From Leisingera sp. ANG59 (GTDB taxonomy: Bacteria > Pseudomonadota > Alphaproteobacteria > Rhodobacterales > Rhodobacteraceae), in NCBI RefSeq assembly GCF_013317235.1, contig NZ_WLCM01000009.1, forward strand, positions 1 through 64,000: a stretch of 64,000 bases of DNA. The letters are read 5' to 3'. Positions within the stretch are counted from its first letter, which is position 1, and every line of letters starts with the position of its first letter. Under the pieces are notes generated by a model. The model saw only the letters and a program-made list of their open reading frames with translations, was not told the origin of the DNA and ran no database searches. Positions 1 to 8,029 of the stretch are shown here, in pieces. A program made the position numbers and the translations under genes.

Positions 1-32
1 TTCAGAAAAACGCCAAAATCCGCAAAGAAAAA

Positions 33-263
33 TCACAAATCAAACAAAATCAATACCTTACAGCAAAACAAAGTCAGAAACACTGACCCGCCTGCCGCAA
101 CACCAAACACCGCAATTCCAACCCAGAACCCCCAAATCAGATCCCCGCACCGCTTACCCACAGACTCAGCCCCCTTATCCACAGACCCAAAGCCAGGAAT
201 CGCAGACTCAAAGCCAGGAATCAAAGAAAGGCCAAGACCCAAGATTCCCAGAATCGGCACCAT
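33..263 (-). CDS. Possible small membrane protein, unrecognised
   Basis: A 76-codon reading frame encodes a hydrophobic protein with two candidate membrane segments (about residues 2-18 and 44-68) and no family I recognise. The ATG at 263 lies 10 nt after a GGAGG-like sequence. Codon third positions are less GC-rich than in neighbouring genes, which argues against an ordinary resident gene. The frame holds a 21-nt tandem direct repeat (about 183-222) that duplicates the motif IPGF. It could be a real small gene or a chance frame; nothing in the context decides this. Confidence 0.3.
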   Translation of the reverse strand: MVPILGILGLGLSLIPGFESAIPGFGSVDKGAESVGKRCGDLIWGFWVGIAVFGVAAGGSVFLTLFCCKVLILFDL

Positions 264-321
264 CAAGCCCGGGCCTCCCCCCGGCTCCGCAAGCGACTCT
301 CCAAAAAATCCATGCCACGGG

Positions 322-945
322 CTAGCTGCGGCTGGCCGTTTCGGTTGAGGGCAGCTGCCCGGGCCGCCTCAAAGCAGGCCAGCGGAACGCCAGCAGCAGC
401 AGAACCAGCCCCAGGTAGATCAGCGGTTCGATCTGAAACCCCTTTGCCAGCATGACGAAGTGCGCAGCCCCAAGAAGGGCCGCCGCATAGGTCAGCCGGT
501 GCAGCCGCGTCCAGGTCCGGCCCAGTGCCCGCACGGACAGGTTATTCGAACTGAGCGCCAGCGGCAGCATCAGGACAAATGCCGCCATGCCGATGGTGAT
601 ATAAGGCCGTTTGGCAATGTCCGTGATTATCTGCCCCAGGACCTGCACGTCCAGCACCAGCCAGACCAGCAGGTGGCAGAACACATAGAAGAAGCACAAG
701 AGCCCGATGGCCCTGCGGAACTTCATCAGGTTCAGCCCAAGCAGGCGGCGCAGCGGCGAGACTGCCAGTGTGAGGATCATAAGCTGAAGGGCCAGTTCGC
801 CGTATTCATGCTCCAGCGCCTTGATCGGCTCCACCCCCAGACCGCCGGTAAGCCCCTGACAGAAGAACCAGGGCGCGGGAAGCGCCCCCAGCAGGTAAAC
901 GGCCCAGACTGGCAGGCGGCGGAGAAGGCGGTTTGCAACATCCAT
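322..945 (-). CDS. msrQ: MsrQ, haem-binding membrane subunit of the MsrPQ methionine sulfoxide reductase
   Basis: This 207-residue protein has about six membrane segments typical of the ferric reductase-like YedZ/MsrQ family. MsrQ passes electrons from the quinone pool or a flavin reductase to periplasmic MsrP, which repairs oxidised methionine in envelope proteins. Family histidines sit inside membrane segments, for example in FYVFCHLLVW. The start chosen is the ATG at 945 (MDVANRLL), 13 nt after the msrP stop; the frame is open further upstream but that would overlap msrP. Gene order msrP-msrQ on one strand indicates a single operon. Confidence 0.93.
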   Translation of the reverse strand: MDVANRLLRRLPVWAVYLLGALPAPWFFCQGLTGGLGVEPIKALEHEYGELALQLMILTLAVSPLRRLLGLNLMKFRRAIGLLCFFYVFCHLLVWLVLDVQVLGQIITDIAKRPYITIGMAAFVLMLPLALSSNNLSVRALGRTWTRLHRLTYAAALLGAAHFVMLAKGFQIEPLIYLGLVLLLLAFRWPALRRPGQLPSTETASRS

Positions 946-958
946 CACGCTGTTCCGG

Positions 959-1864
959 TCAAAAGTTCTCGCCCAGGTCCATACCTTTGTACAGGACGGC
1001 GACCTCGTCCTCGTATCCATTGAACATCAGCGTCGGCTGGCGGCGCGCAAACAGCCCGCCGCCGATGCGGCGCTCGCTGGCCTGGCTCCAGCGCGGATGC
1101 GAGACATTCGGGTTCACATTACTATAGAAACCGTACTCGCGCGGGTTGGCCATGTTCCAGCTGGCCGGCGGCTCCTGATCCGTCAGGGTAATGCGCACCA
1201 CCGACTTGATCGATTTGAAACCGTATTTCCACGGCACCACCAGCCGCAGCGGCGCGCCGTTCTGGTTGGGCAAGGGTTTGCGGAAAATACCGGTGGCCAT
1301 AATGGTCAGCGGGTGCATCGCCTCATCCAGGCGCAAACCTTCACGGTAGGGCCAGTCGAGCACCTTATAGGCAGTGCCGGGCATCTCCGACGGGCGGTAG
1401 AGGGTTTCAAAACCCACATATTTGGCGCCGTCCTGCACCCCCGCCATGTTCAAGAGGTCGGCCAGCTCGAACCCCTGCCAGGGCACCACCATCGACCAGG
1501 CCTCAACGCAGCGGAAGCGGTAGATGCGCTCCTCCAGCGTCATCGCCCCCAGGATCTGCTCAATGGAGTAGTCGCCCGGCCGGTCCACCAGCCCGTCGAT
1601 CTTCACGCTCCAGGGCTTCGTTGTCATCCGGTCCGCGTATTTGGACGGATCCCCCTTGCCGGTGCCGAATTCGTAGAAGTTGCAGTAGCTGGTCACCTCT
1701 TCCCAGCTGTTGGGCTCAAGCCCTTCCTCTGCCCGCGCCGGGCTGCCCAGCGCTGCGGCCAGCCCGGCACCAGCCAGACCCGCCATGATTTGGCGCCGGT
1801 TCCAGAACGCCGCCTCCGGGGTGCTGTCAGCAAGGGTCAGATCATTGGTCCAGCGGCACGCCAT
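959..1864 (-). CDS. msrP: MsrP, periplasmic molybdopterin methionine sulfoxide reductase
   Basis: MsrP is the catalytic subunit that reduces protein-bound methionine sulfoxide in the periplasm using a Mo-molybdopterin cofactor. The protein (301 residues) has a twin-arginine signal around NRRQIMAG, fitting export of the folded cofactor-loaded enzyme. The motif CVEAWSMVVPW carries the Mo-ligating cysteine (about Cys119), and WKYGFK, NVNP and HPRWSQ match the E. coli protein closely. Two ATGs compete: AGGAG touches the one at 1870 but lies 6 nt before the one at 1864, so 1864 is preferred. It is followed closely by msrQ. Confidence 0.95.
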   Translation of the reverse strand: MACRWTNDLTLADSTPEAAFWNRRQIMAGLAGAGLAAALGSPARAEEGLEPNSWEEVTSYCNFYEFGTGKGDPSKYADRMTTKPWSVKIDGLVDRPGDYSIEQILGAMTLEERIYRFRCVEAWSMVVPWQGFELADLLNMAGVQDGAKYVGFETLYRPSEMPGTAYKVLDWPYREGLRLDEAMHPLTIMATGIFRKPLPNQNGAPLRLVVPWKYGFKSIKSVVRITLTDQEPPASWNMANPREYGFYSNVNPNVSHPRWSQASERRIGGGLFARRQPTLMFNGYEDEVAVLYKGMDLGENF

Positions 1865-2060
1865 CTGCATCTCCTGATATTGCGGGTCTCTCTTCAGGTA
1901 ACGGTCCCGGGCGCAAAACCCAAAACATATCCTGTAACGACTGCGCGAGAGGTCTGTAACGTATCCCTCCTGCAGCCAACCGGCCGCGATTTCCCCGCTT
2001 CACCCCGGCGGCGAAAGCCTTATGCTGGCCGCAAACGGAAACCAGACCGGGCAGATCACA

Positions 2061-2630
2061 ATGAAATCCCTAATTGCACCGCTGATGATACTGGCCGCCG
2101 CAGCTCTGGCAGGCTGCGCCAGTGCCCCCACTGCCACCAGAAGCGATGTCGAGGAACTGTCGCTTGCGCTGCAATCCATGGATCCGCAGGTGGACCCCGC
2201 AGAAGCGCGCCGCGCGGCGGAGATAGCCTACAGCTACTCTGCCAAGCTGGCAGAGCAGTATGATGTGACCACCTCGCCGATCATCCACAACACACTGGTG
2301 AACAGCGGTGTGAAGGCGCGCGGCGTCTGTGTGCATTATGCTGAGGACATGCAAGCGCGGCTCAATCAGGAGAACTTCCGCACGCTTACCATGCTGCGCG
2401 CCATTGCCGAGCCGAAAAGCGATTTCCGCATTGACCATTCGACCGCGGTGATCGCCGCCAAGGGCGACGGCATCTATGAGGGCATTGTGCTGGATCCCTG
2501 GCGCTATGGCGGCAAGCTTTACTGGTCGGCCACCACCGAGGACCCCCGGTACGACTGGGAACCGCGCCTGAAGGTCCTGCGCCGCAAGTATGAGCGCCGG
2601 GTGGCGAAGGAAGCGGCGGCGGGCACCTAG
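2061..2630 (+). CDS. Lipoprotein with transglutaminase-like Cys-His-Asp triad
   Basis: The protein has a lipoprotein signal peptide ending in the lipobox LAGC, with the lipidated cysteine at residue 19 of 189, so it should be an envelope lipoprotein. The mature part has Cys90 (GVCVHYAEDM), His126 (DHSTAVI) and Asp145 (LDPWRYGG), spaced like the catalytic triad of transglutaminase-like or papain-fold cysteine enzymes. I infer a hydrolase or crosslinking fold; the substrate is unknown. A longer frame opens upstream, but the ATG at 2061 gives a clean signal peptide. It stands alone between msrP (divergent) and the TVP38 gene (convergent). Confidence 0.8.
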   Translation: MKSLIAPLMILAAAALAGCASAPTATRSDVEELSLALQSMDPQVDPAEARRAAEIAYSYSAKLAEQYDVTTSPIIHNTLVNSGVKARGVCVHYAEDMQARLNQENFRTLTMLRAIAEPKSDFRIDHSTAVIAAKGDGIYEGIVLDPWRYGGKLYWSATTEDPRYDWEPRLKVLRRKYERRVAKEAAAGT

Positions 2631-2663
2631 TCCTTACACAATTCCGCGCGGCTTGGCCCGGTA

Positions 2664-3305
2664 TCAGATCCAGGGCCGCGCCAGACGGTGCATGGCAAAC
2701 AGGACAATCAGCAACCCGGCCGAAACCGCCGCCAGCACCGGCCAGTCCATATCCAGCATCTTCGCCCCGAACCATGTGGACAGCAGTGTCACCGGCAGGA
2801 TGCCCAGCGCCGTGGTCCACACAAAGGTCCAAAGGCTGACCCGGGTCAGCCCTGCGGCATAGTTGATCAGATTAAAGGCGATCACCGGGATCAGGCGCGC
2901 GGCCAGAAGCGCCAGCGCCCCCCGCTCCTCGGTCCAGGCATCCAGCTGCCGCGCCTGCGTTTCGCTCAGCCAGGCCCGGACCGTCTCCTGCCCCAGCCGG
3001 CGCGCCAGCCAAAAGGCCACCAGCGCCCCCAGCATCGCCCCGGCCCAGATCAGCGCCGCCCCCAAAAGTGTGCCAAAAACCGCCCCCGCGCACAGCGCTA
3101 GGATTTCAGCCGGAAACGGCACAAAGGAATGCACTACCATCAGGACGATCACCGCCAGCGGCGCCCAGGCGCCAGTGCTGCGCAGCCAGGCAACCATGTC
3201 CTCCACCGGGCGCGCCTGCCCATCCAGCACATAGGCCGCCAGCGCGCCGCACAGCAGCACGAGGAGAAATGCGGCAAAGGCCGTTCTGCGCCTGATGCGG
3301 ATCAT
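2664..3305 (-). CDS. TVP38/TMEM64 (DedA-like) family membrane protein
   Basis: This 213-residue integral membrane protein has about five or six hydrophobic segments. Family signatures are FVPFPAEILALCAGAVFG in the first half and ARLIPVIAFNLINYAAGL in the second, the re-entrant-loop motifs of the VTT/SNARE-associated (TVP38/DedA) group. Members are linked to lipid scrambling or flipping and membrane homeostasis; no precise role can be given here. The ATG at 3305 (MIRIRRRT) is preferred over a start 51 nt upstream because it places a positively charged N-terminus before the first segment. It follows the clpB terminator and is probably transcribed alone. Confidence 0.82.
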   Translation of the reverse strand: MIRIRRRTAFAAFLLVLLCGALAAYVLDGQARPVEDMVAWLRSTGAWAPLAVIVLMVVHSFVPFPAEILALCAGAVFGTLLGAALIWAGAMLGALVAFWLARRLGQETVRAWLSETQARQLDAWTEERGALALLAARLIPVIAFNLINYAAGLTRVSLWTFVWTTALGILPVTLLSTWFGAKMLDMDWPVLAAVSAGLLIVLFAMHRLARPWI

Positions 3306-3386
3306 GGGACCGGCGCCCTTGCTAGGAACAGCTGCCAGTCTAATGCTTTCCGCCACCGCCGCAAAATGCGCGCCCCGGCAGACATG

Positions 3387-3415
3387 AAAAGGCCCGCCAC
3401 AACGGACGGGCCTTT
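3387..3415 (-). terminator. Rho-independent terminator of clpB
   Basis: A perfect 9-bp stem (3388-3396 with 3407-3415, 10-nt loop) is followed by TTTT when read on the minus strand. It lies 34 nt past the clpB stop and ahead of the TVP38 gene. Confidence 0.85.
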
Positions 3416-3448
3416 CCGGGTCACATCCTGCGCTGAATGCACGACCGT

Positions 3449-6067
3449 CTAATGCACCACGGCATCATCGGGCCGCGGCCTGCCGCTGGTGCCCAGCCGC
3501 TCGCCGATGATCAGCCCGTCGCTGCCGGCCGAGACCGGGACGGTGTCGCCGTCCTTGATCTCCCCGCCCAAGAGCGCCTCGGCAAGCGGGTTCTGCAAGG
3601 CGCGCTGGATCACCCGCTTCAGCGGCCGGGCGCCGAACACCGGGTCATAGCCCTCATCCGCCAGCCAGGTCTTGGCCGCCTCGTCCAGTTCCAGCGTGAT
3701 CTTGCGGCCTGCCAAACGCTTCAGCAGCCGGGCCAGCTGGATCTCGACGATACCGTCCATGTCAGCGCGGGCCAGACGGTCGAAGATGATGGTCTCATCC
3801 AGCCGGTTCAGGAACTCGGGCCGGAAATGCGCCCGGACCGCATCCATCACATCACGCCGCGCGTCCGAGGCATCAGCCCCTTCCGGCAGCTGGCTCAGCG
3901 CCTGCGCCCCCAGGTTGGAGGTCAGCACGATCAGCGTCTGCTTGAAGTCCACGGTGCGGCCCTGGCCGTCGGTCAGGACACCATCGTCCAGCACCTGCAG
4001 CAGAACGTTGAACACATCCGGATGCGCTTTCTCGACCTCGTCGAACAGCACCACCTGATAGGGGCGGCGGCGCACGGCCTCGGTCAGCGCTCCGCCCTCG
4101 TCATACCCGACATAGCCCGGAGGCGCGCCGATCAGCCGGGCGACCGAGTGCTTCTCCATGTACTCGGACATGTCGATGCGCACCATCGCGTGCTCGTCGT
4201 CGAACAGGAACCCGGCAACCGCCTTGGTCAGCTCCGTCTTACCCACACCGGTCGGACCGAGGAACAGGAAGGAGCCCAGCGGCCGGTTCTCGTCATTCAG
4301 ACCCGCCCGCGCCCGGCGCACCGAATTGGCAACCGCAGTTACGGCGGCATTCTGGCCGATCACCCGGCGGTGCAGCTCGTCTTCCATGCGCAACAACTTC
4401 TCGCGCTCGCCCTCCAGCATCTTGGAGGTCGGAATGCCGGTCCAGCGCTCGACAACAGCGGCGATCTGCTCGGGCCGCACGGCCTCCTCGACCATAAGCC
4501 CCTGCTCTTCCTTCTGCTCGGCATCCGCCAGCTGCTTCTCAAGCCCCGGAATCACGCCGTAAGACAGCTCGCCCGCCTTGGCGAGGTTGCCTTCCCGCTT
4601 GGCAATGTCCAGTTCGGCACGGGCCCGGTCCAGCTGCTCCTTCAGATCACGGGCCGAGGCCAGCTTGTCCCGCTCCGACTGCCACTGCGCGGTCATCTGG
4701 GCGGACTGCTCCTGCAGCTCGGCCAACTCCTTTTGCAGTTTCTCCAGCCGGTCCTTGGAGGCGGCATCATCCTCCAGCTTCAGCGCCTCTTCCTCGATCT
4801 GCATCTGCAGTATCTGCCGGTCGAGCGCGTCCAGCTCCTCCGGTTTGGAATCCACCTGCATCCGCAGGCGGGAGGCCGCCTCATCCATCAGGTCGATCGC
4901 CTTGTCCGGCAGGAACCGGTCGGTGATATAGCGGTTCGACAGCGTCGCCGCCGCAACCAGCGCCGCATCGGCAATGCGCACACCGTGGTGCAGCTCATAT
5001 TTCTCCTTGATGCCGCGCAGGATCGAGACAGTGTCTTCCACTGTCGGCTCGGTGATCATCACGGGCTGGAACCGGCGGGCCAGGGCCGCATCCTTCTCGA
5101 CATACTTGCGGTACTCATCCAGCGTGGTGGCACCGATGCAATGCAGCTCGCCGCGCGCCAGCGCCGGCTTGATCAGGTTGGCCGCATCCATGGCGCCATC
5201 GGACTTGCCCGCGCCCACCAGCGTGTGCATCTCGTCGATGAACAGGATGATCTCACCCGCAGCTTCCGTGACTTCCGTCAGCACCGCCTTCAGCCGCTCC
5301 TCGAACTCGCCGCGGTATTTCGCACCAGCGATCAGCGCCCCCATATCGAGCGCCAGCAGCTTCTTGTCGCGCAGAGATTCGGGCACATCACCGTTGACGA
5401 TGCGCAGCGCCATGCCCTCGGCAATCGCGGTCTTGCCGACGCCCGGCTCACCAATCAGCACCGGGTTGTTCTTGGTCCGGCGGCTCAGCACCTGCATCGA
5501 GCGGCGGATTTCCTCGTCGCGGCCGATGATCGGGTCAATCTTGCCCTCGCGCGCTGCCTCGGTCAGGTCGCGGGCGTATTTCTTCAGCGCGTCATAGCCT
5601 TCCTCAGCCGTGGCCGAGTCGGCGGTGCGCCCCTTGCGGATGTCGTTGATCGCCTCGTTGAGCTTCTGGGCGGACACCTCGCCCGCTTCCAGGGCGTCCT
5701 TCGCCTTGGATTTCACCATGCACAGCGCCATCAAGAGGCGCTCCACCGGCACAAAGCTGTCGCCTGCCTTCTCAGCAATCTTAGCGGCCTCATCCAGCAC
5801 CTTGGCGGTCTGCCCGTCCAGATAAATCTGTGCCGAGTCGCCGCTCACCTTGGGCTGCTTGGCAACCGCCGCATCAACGGCCTCGGCCACACGCGCCGGG
5901 GCGCCGCCCGCGCGGGAGATCAGGTTGCTTGCCAGCCCCTGGTCGTCATCCATCAACGCTTTCAGAATATGCTCCGGCACCAGCCGCTGGTGCCCCTCGC
6001 GCATCGCAATGGTCTGCGCTGCCTGCACAAAACCCCGTGCACGCTCCGTGAACTTGTTCAAGTCCAT
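3449..6067 (-). CDS. clpB: ClpB, ATP-dependent disaggregase chaperone
   Basis: ClpB is a cytoplasmic hexameric AAA+ machine that threads aggregated proteins through its pore together with DnaK. The 872-residue protein has the N-terminal Clp repeat domain (1-145), AAA1 with Walker A GEPGVGKT (206-213), a coiled-coil middle domain rich in Glu, Lys and Leu (about 405-525), and AAA2 with GPTGVGKT near residue 610. The length matches the family. The ATG at 6067 ([10 protein letters not shown]) is chosen because AAGGAG lies just upstream; an extended frame exists but is unlike ClpB. Heat-shock control is usual in the family, but I could not identify a definite heat-shock promoter. Confidence 0.98.
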   Translation of the reverse strand: MDLNKFTERARGFVQAAQTIAMREGHQRLVPEHILKALMDDDQGLASNLISRAGGAPARVAEAVDAAVAKQPKVSGDSAQIYLDGQTAKVLDEAAKIAEKAGDSFVPVERLLMALCMVKSKAKDALEAGEVSAQKLNEAINDIRKGRTADSATAEEGYDALKKYARDLTEAAREGKIDPIIGRDEEIRRSMQVLSRRTKNNPVLIGEPGVGKTAIAEGMALRIVNGDVPESLRDKKLLALDMGALIAGAKYRGEFEERLKAVLTEVTEAAGEIILFIDEMHTLVGAGKSDGAMDAANLIKPALARGELHCIGATTLDEYRKYVEKDAALARRFQPVMITEPTVEDTVSILRGIKEKYELHHGVRIADAALVAAATLSNRYITDRFLPDKAIDLMDEAASRLRMQVDSKPEELDALDRQILQMQIEEEALKLEDDAASKDRLEKLQKELAELQEQSAQMTAQWQSERDKLASARDLKEQLDRARAELDIAKREGNLAKAGELSYGVIPGLEKQLADAEQKEEQGLMVEEAVRPEQIAAVVERWTGIPTSKMLEGEREKLLRMEDELHRRVIGQNAAVTAVANSVRRARAGLNDENRPLGSFLFLGPTGVGKTELTKAVAGFLFDDEHAMVRIDMSEYMEKHSVARLIGAPPGYVGYDEGGALTEAVRRRPYQVVLFDEVEKAHPDVFNVLLQVLDDGVLTDGQGRTVDFKQTLIVLTSNLGAQALSQLPEGADASDARRDVMDAVRAHFRPEFLNRLDETIIFDRLARADMDGIVEIQLARLLKRLAGRKITLELDEAAKTWLADEGYDPVFGARPLKRVIQRALQNPLAEALLGGEIKDGDTVPVSAGSDGLIIGERLGTSGRPRPDDAVVH

Positions 6068-6248
6068 CTTGCTCTCCTTTTTCAAGCGCCCTGTCTTTGG
6101 CAGCGCCCGCTTTGCGGCACGCCCCGGTCCGGGCCTCAAGGTTCAATTTGGGAAGCGATCCCGCCGCTTCAACCCATACTCGCCGGAAAAGGTGAGCAAA
6201 TCCCTGACCTGCGTCAACTTTGCGCCCAAGCCGTAACCGCGGGTGCAG

Positions 6249-6274
6249 CTGCGCCGCGCGCCAGCGCGGCGCAG
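6249..6274. repeat. Perfect 11-bp hairpin in the clpB-pyrF divergent gap
   Basis: The 339-nt gap 6068-6406 between divergent clpB and pyrF contains no convincing gene. It holds a perfect GC-rich inverted repeat, 6249-6259 with 6264-6274, around a GCCA loop, followed by GGGCCCAAAACTG. A shorter hairpin with the same GCCA loop and a GGCCCAACTG tail occurs at 28384-28413, suggesting a dispersed element. Promoters for clpB and pyrF must also lie here, but no clear -35/-10 pair was identified. Confidence 0.6.
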
Positions 6275-6406
6275 GGCCCAAAACTGTAATCTGTCCCGTC
6301 ATGGGCAGCTTCAGTTGCGGGAGCACCTCCCTTGCCTTGCCCATTCGCAGCCTCTTGCGTATGAAACGCCAGTTTCACGCCGAACCCGCCACCAGAGGAC
6401 ACCGCC

Positions 6407-7123
6407 ATGACCCAAGCCCCGCGCGCCGACGACCGCCTGATTGTTGCAATGGATGTCCCCGATGCGCTCGCAGGCCTCAAGCTGGCCGAACAGCTGGGCG
6501 ATGCGGTCTCCTTCTACAAGATCGGCCTTGGCATGCTCACCGGCGGCGGGCTGGCGCTCGCCAATGAGCTCAAGCAGGAGCACGGCAAGCGCATCTTCCT
6601 CGACATGAAACTCTTCGACATCGGCGCCACCGTGGAAAACGCGGTGCGCGGCCTGGCGCAGTTCGACCTCGACTTCCTCACCGTGCATGGCGACCCTTAC
6701 GTGGTGCGCGCCGCCAAGGAAGGCGCCGCGGGCAAAGACCTCAAGATCCTCGCCGTCACCATCCTCACCTCGCTCGACCGCCAGGACCTGGACGGTGCGC
6801 TGATCAAGGATGGCGCGGTGCAGGATCTGGTGCTGGAGCGCGCAGGCAATGCCTTTGCAGCCGGCGCCGACGGGGTAATCGCCAGCCCGCAGGAGGCCGC
6901 ACTGATCCGCGCCCTGCCCGAGGCCGAGGGCAAGCTGATTGTCACTCCCGGTGTGCGCCCGGCCGGGGCGGACCTCGGCGACCAGAAGCGCGTCGCCACC
7001 CCGGCCAGCGCCATTGCGGACGGCGCTGACCATATCGTGGTGGGCCGCCCGATCTGGAAGGCAGACAGCCCCCGCGCCGCAGCGGAAGCCATCCTGACGG
7101 AGCTGGCCGGAAATAACACGTAA
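6407..7123 (+). CDS. pyrF: Orotidine 5'-phosphate decarboxylase
   Basis: This enzyme catalyses the last step of de novo UMP synthesis, decarboxylating OMP in the cytoplasm. The 238-residue TIM-barrel protein shows the catalytic signature FLDMKLFDIG (Asp66, Lys68, Asp71), an N-terminal IVAMDVPD strand, and the C-terminal phosphate-binding VTPGVRP and IVVGRPI motifs. The ATG at 6407 is preceded by AGAGGAC. It is divergent from clpB and followed by a long gap holding an sRNA candidate. A short GC-only hairpin (7125-7138) right after the stop could contribute to termination but lacks a T run. Confidence 0.97.
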   Translation: MTQAPRADDRLIVAMDVPDALAGLKLAEQLGDAVSFYKIGLGMLTGGGLALANELKQEHGKRIFLDMKLFDIGATVENAVRGLAQFDLDFLTVHGDPYVVRAAKEGAAGKDLKILAVTILTSLDRQDLDGALIKDGAVQDLVLERAGNAFAAGADGVIASPQEAALIRALPEAEGKLIVTPGVRPAGADLGDQKRVATPASAIADGADHIVVGRPIWKADSPRAAAEAILTELAGNNT

Positions 7124-7414
7124 AGCCCGGACCCGGGCGGCACAGGGGGCTCACAGCAAAACTGCGGGCCCGGCGGCCAGAACGCCAGGTTCTGCCCAAA
7201 ATTTAGGCAGAAAGAAAAATGTGCGGCACGCGCACCATTTCCCGGTCCGCCGCACCGCTGCCTGCCGGTGACGCAACGTCAAGCCGCTCTTTTCGCTGAC
7301 GAAACCCGCCACAGAGACAATTTCTGCGCCAAATCGTCCTGTGACTGAAAAAGCACGCCCGCAAAACCTGCAGCCAATCCGCGGCCCTGCAAACTTTGCG
7401 AAACAGCGCCATGT

Positions 7415-7507
7415 GGGAGATTCTCATTTTGAGACACTCCCCAGACGGGCTTTTCTTCCTGAGACCCGTCACCTTCCCCCCGCCCACCAGCGGGGGATCT
7501 TTCTTTT
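7415..7507 (+). ncRNA. Candidate structured small RNA with its own terminator
   Basis: The 394-nt gap 7124-7517 has no convincing protein gene, but its plus strand folds into three successive hairpins. The first pairs GGGAG (7415-7419) with CTCCC (7437-7441) and inside it TCTCA (7422-7426) with TGAGA (7430-7434). The second pairs GACGGG (7444-7449) with CCCGTC (7465-7470). The third is a strong terminator ending in a T-rich tail. Three stem-loops with a terminal terminator is the usual build of trans-acting alphaproteobacterial sRNAs. The 5' end is unknown and may be upstream of 7415. The alternative is that this is merely a long pyrF 3' UTR. Confidence 0.45.
7477..7507 (+). terminator. Rho-independent terminator, plus strand
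   Basis: The stem CCCCCGC/GCGGGGG (7477-7483 with 7490-7496, 6-nt loop) is followed by ATCTTTCTTTT. The T run exists only on the plus strand, so it does not serve the convergent NUDIX gene. Confidence 0.8.
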
Positions 7508-7517
7508 CAGCCCTCGG

Positions 7518-7940
7518 TCACACTGGCCGCGCGGCAAGGTACTCCCGTAGCCGGTCTGCAAAGTGGGGCACTGCCAACGGGTGCGCGCAATAGGCCTCTG
7601 GCGCCATCAGCGCCCAGCCCTGCCCTTCGTTTCCGAACCGGACCGCGCTGACGGTCGCAGCAGGCAGATGCGCGGCAAAAAACCAGACCCGCCCGTGCGG
7701 CCGCTGGTAGGCTCTGGACCAGATCAGCAGCTCCGGGGCCAAGACCAGTCCGACCTCTTCATAGGTCTCACGCAACGCACAGGCCGCCGGGCTTTCATCC
7801 GCCTCACGCCCGCCGCCTGGCAGGTCCCAATGGCCGGGATAGGGAATATCCGGCTTATCATCGCGCTGGATGACCAGCAGATCCTGCCCCAGAAACACTG
7901 CCAGCTTTGCGCCGGCAAAATCTTCGCCTGCTGTTGTCAT
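7518..7940 (-). CDS. NUDIX hydrolase
   Basis: This 140-residue protein carries a complete Nudix box: Gly43, five residues, Glu49, seven residues, then RETYEEVGL (57-65), which binds the divalent metals that cleave nucleoside-diphosphate-X substrates. The substrate cannot be deduced; small stand-alone members may sanitise oxidised nucleotides or act on nucleotide sugars. The start at 7940 gives the usual N-terminal beta strand. It is divergent from dinB with an 89-nt gap, which makes a nucleotide-pool-cleaning role attractive but unproven. Confidence 0.87.
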   Translation of the reverse strand: MTTAGEDFAGAKLAVFLGQDLLVIQRDDKPDIPYPGHWDLPGGGREADESPAACALRETYEEVGLVLAPELLIWSRAYQRPHGRVWFFAAHLPAATVSAVRFGNEGQGWALMAPEAYCAHPLAVPHFADRLREYLAARPV

Positions 7941-8029
7941 GATCTGTCACTTGGTCCTCCGGCACGCTAAAGACAAGGCCTCCGGCGCAAGTTAGATTTG
8001 CCCATCCACGACCACAGCCCGCCGTACCC

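Noticed and set aside
3437-6289. A 950-codon open frame on the plus strand opposite clpB
   Set aside because: It is the antisense shadow of clpB, kept open by GC-biased codons. Its product has no domain and is rich in Arg, Gln, His and Leu, while clpB on the other strand is unmistakable.
7203-7487. A 94-codon minus-strand frame in the pyrF-NUDIX gap
   Set aside because: It has no ribosome-binding site or family resemblance and runs across the hairpins of the sRNA candidate.
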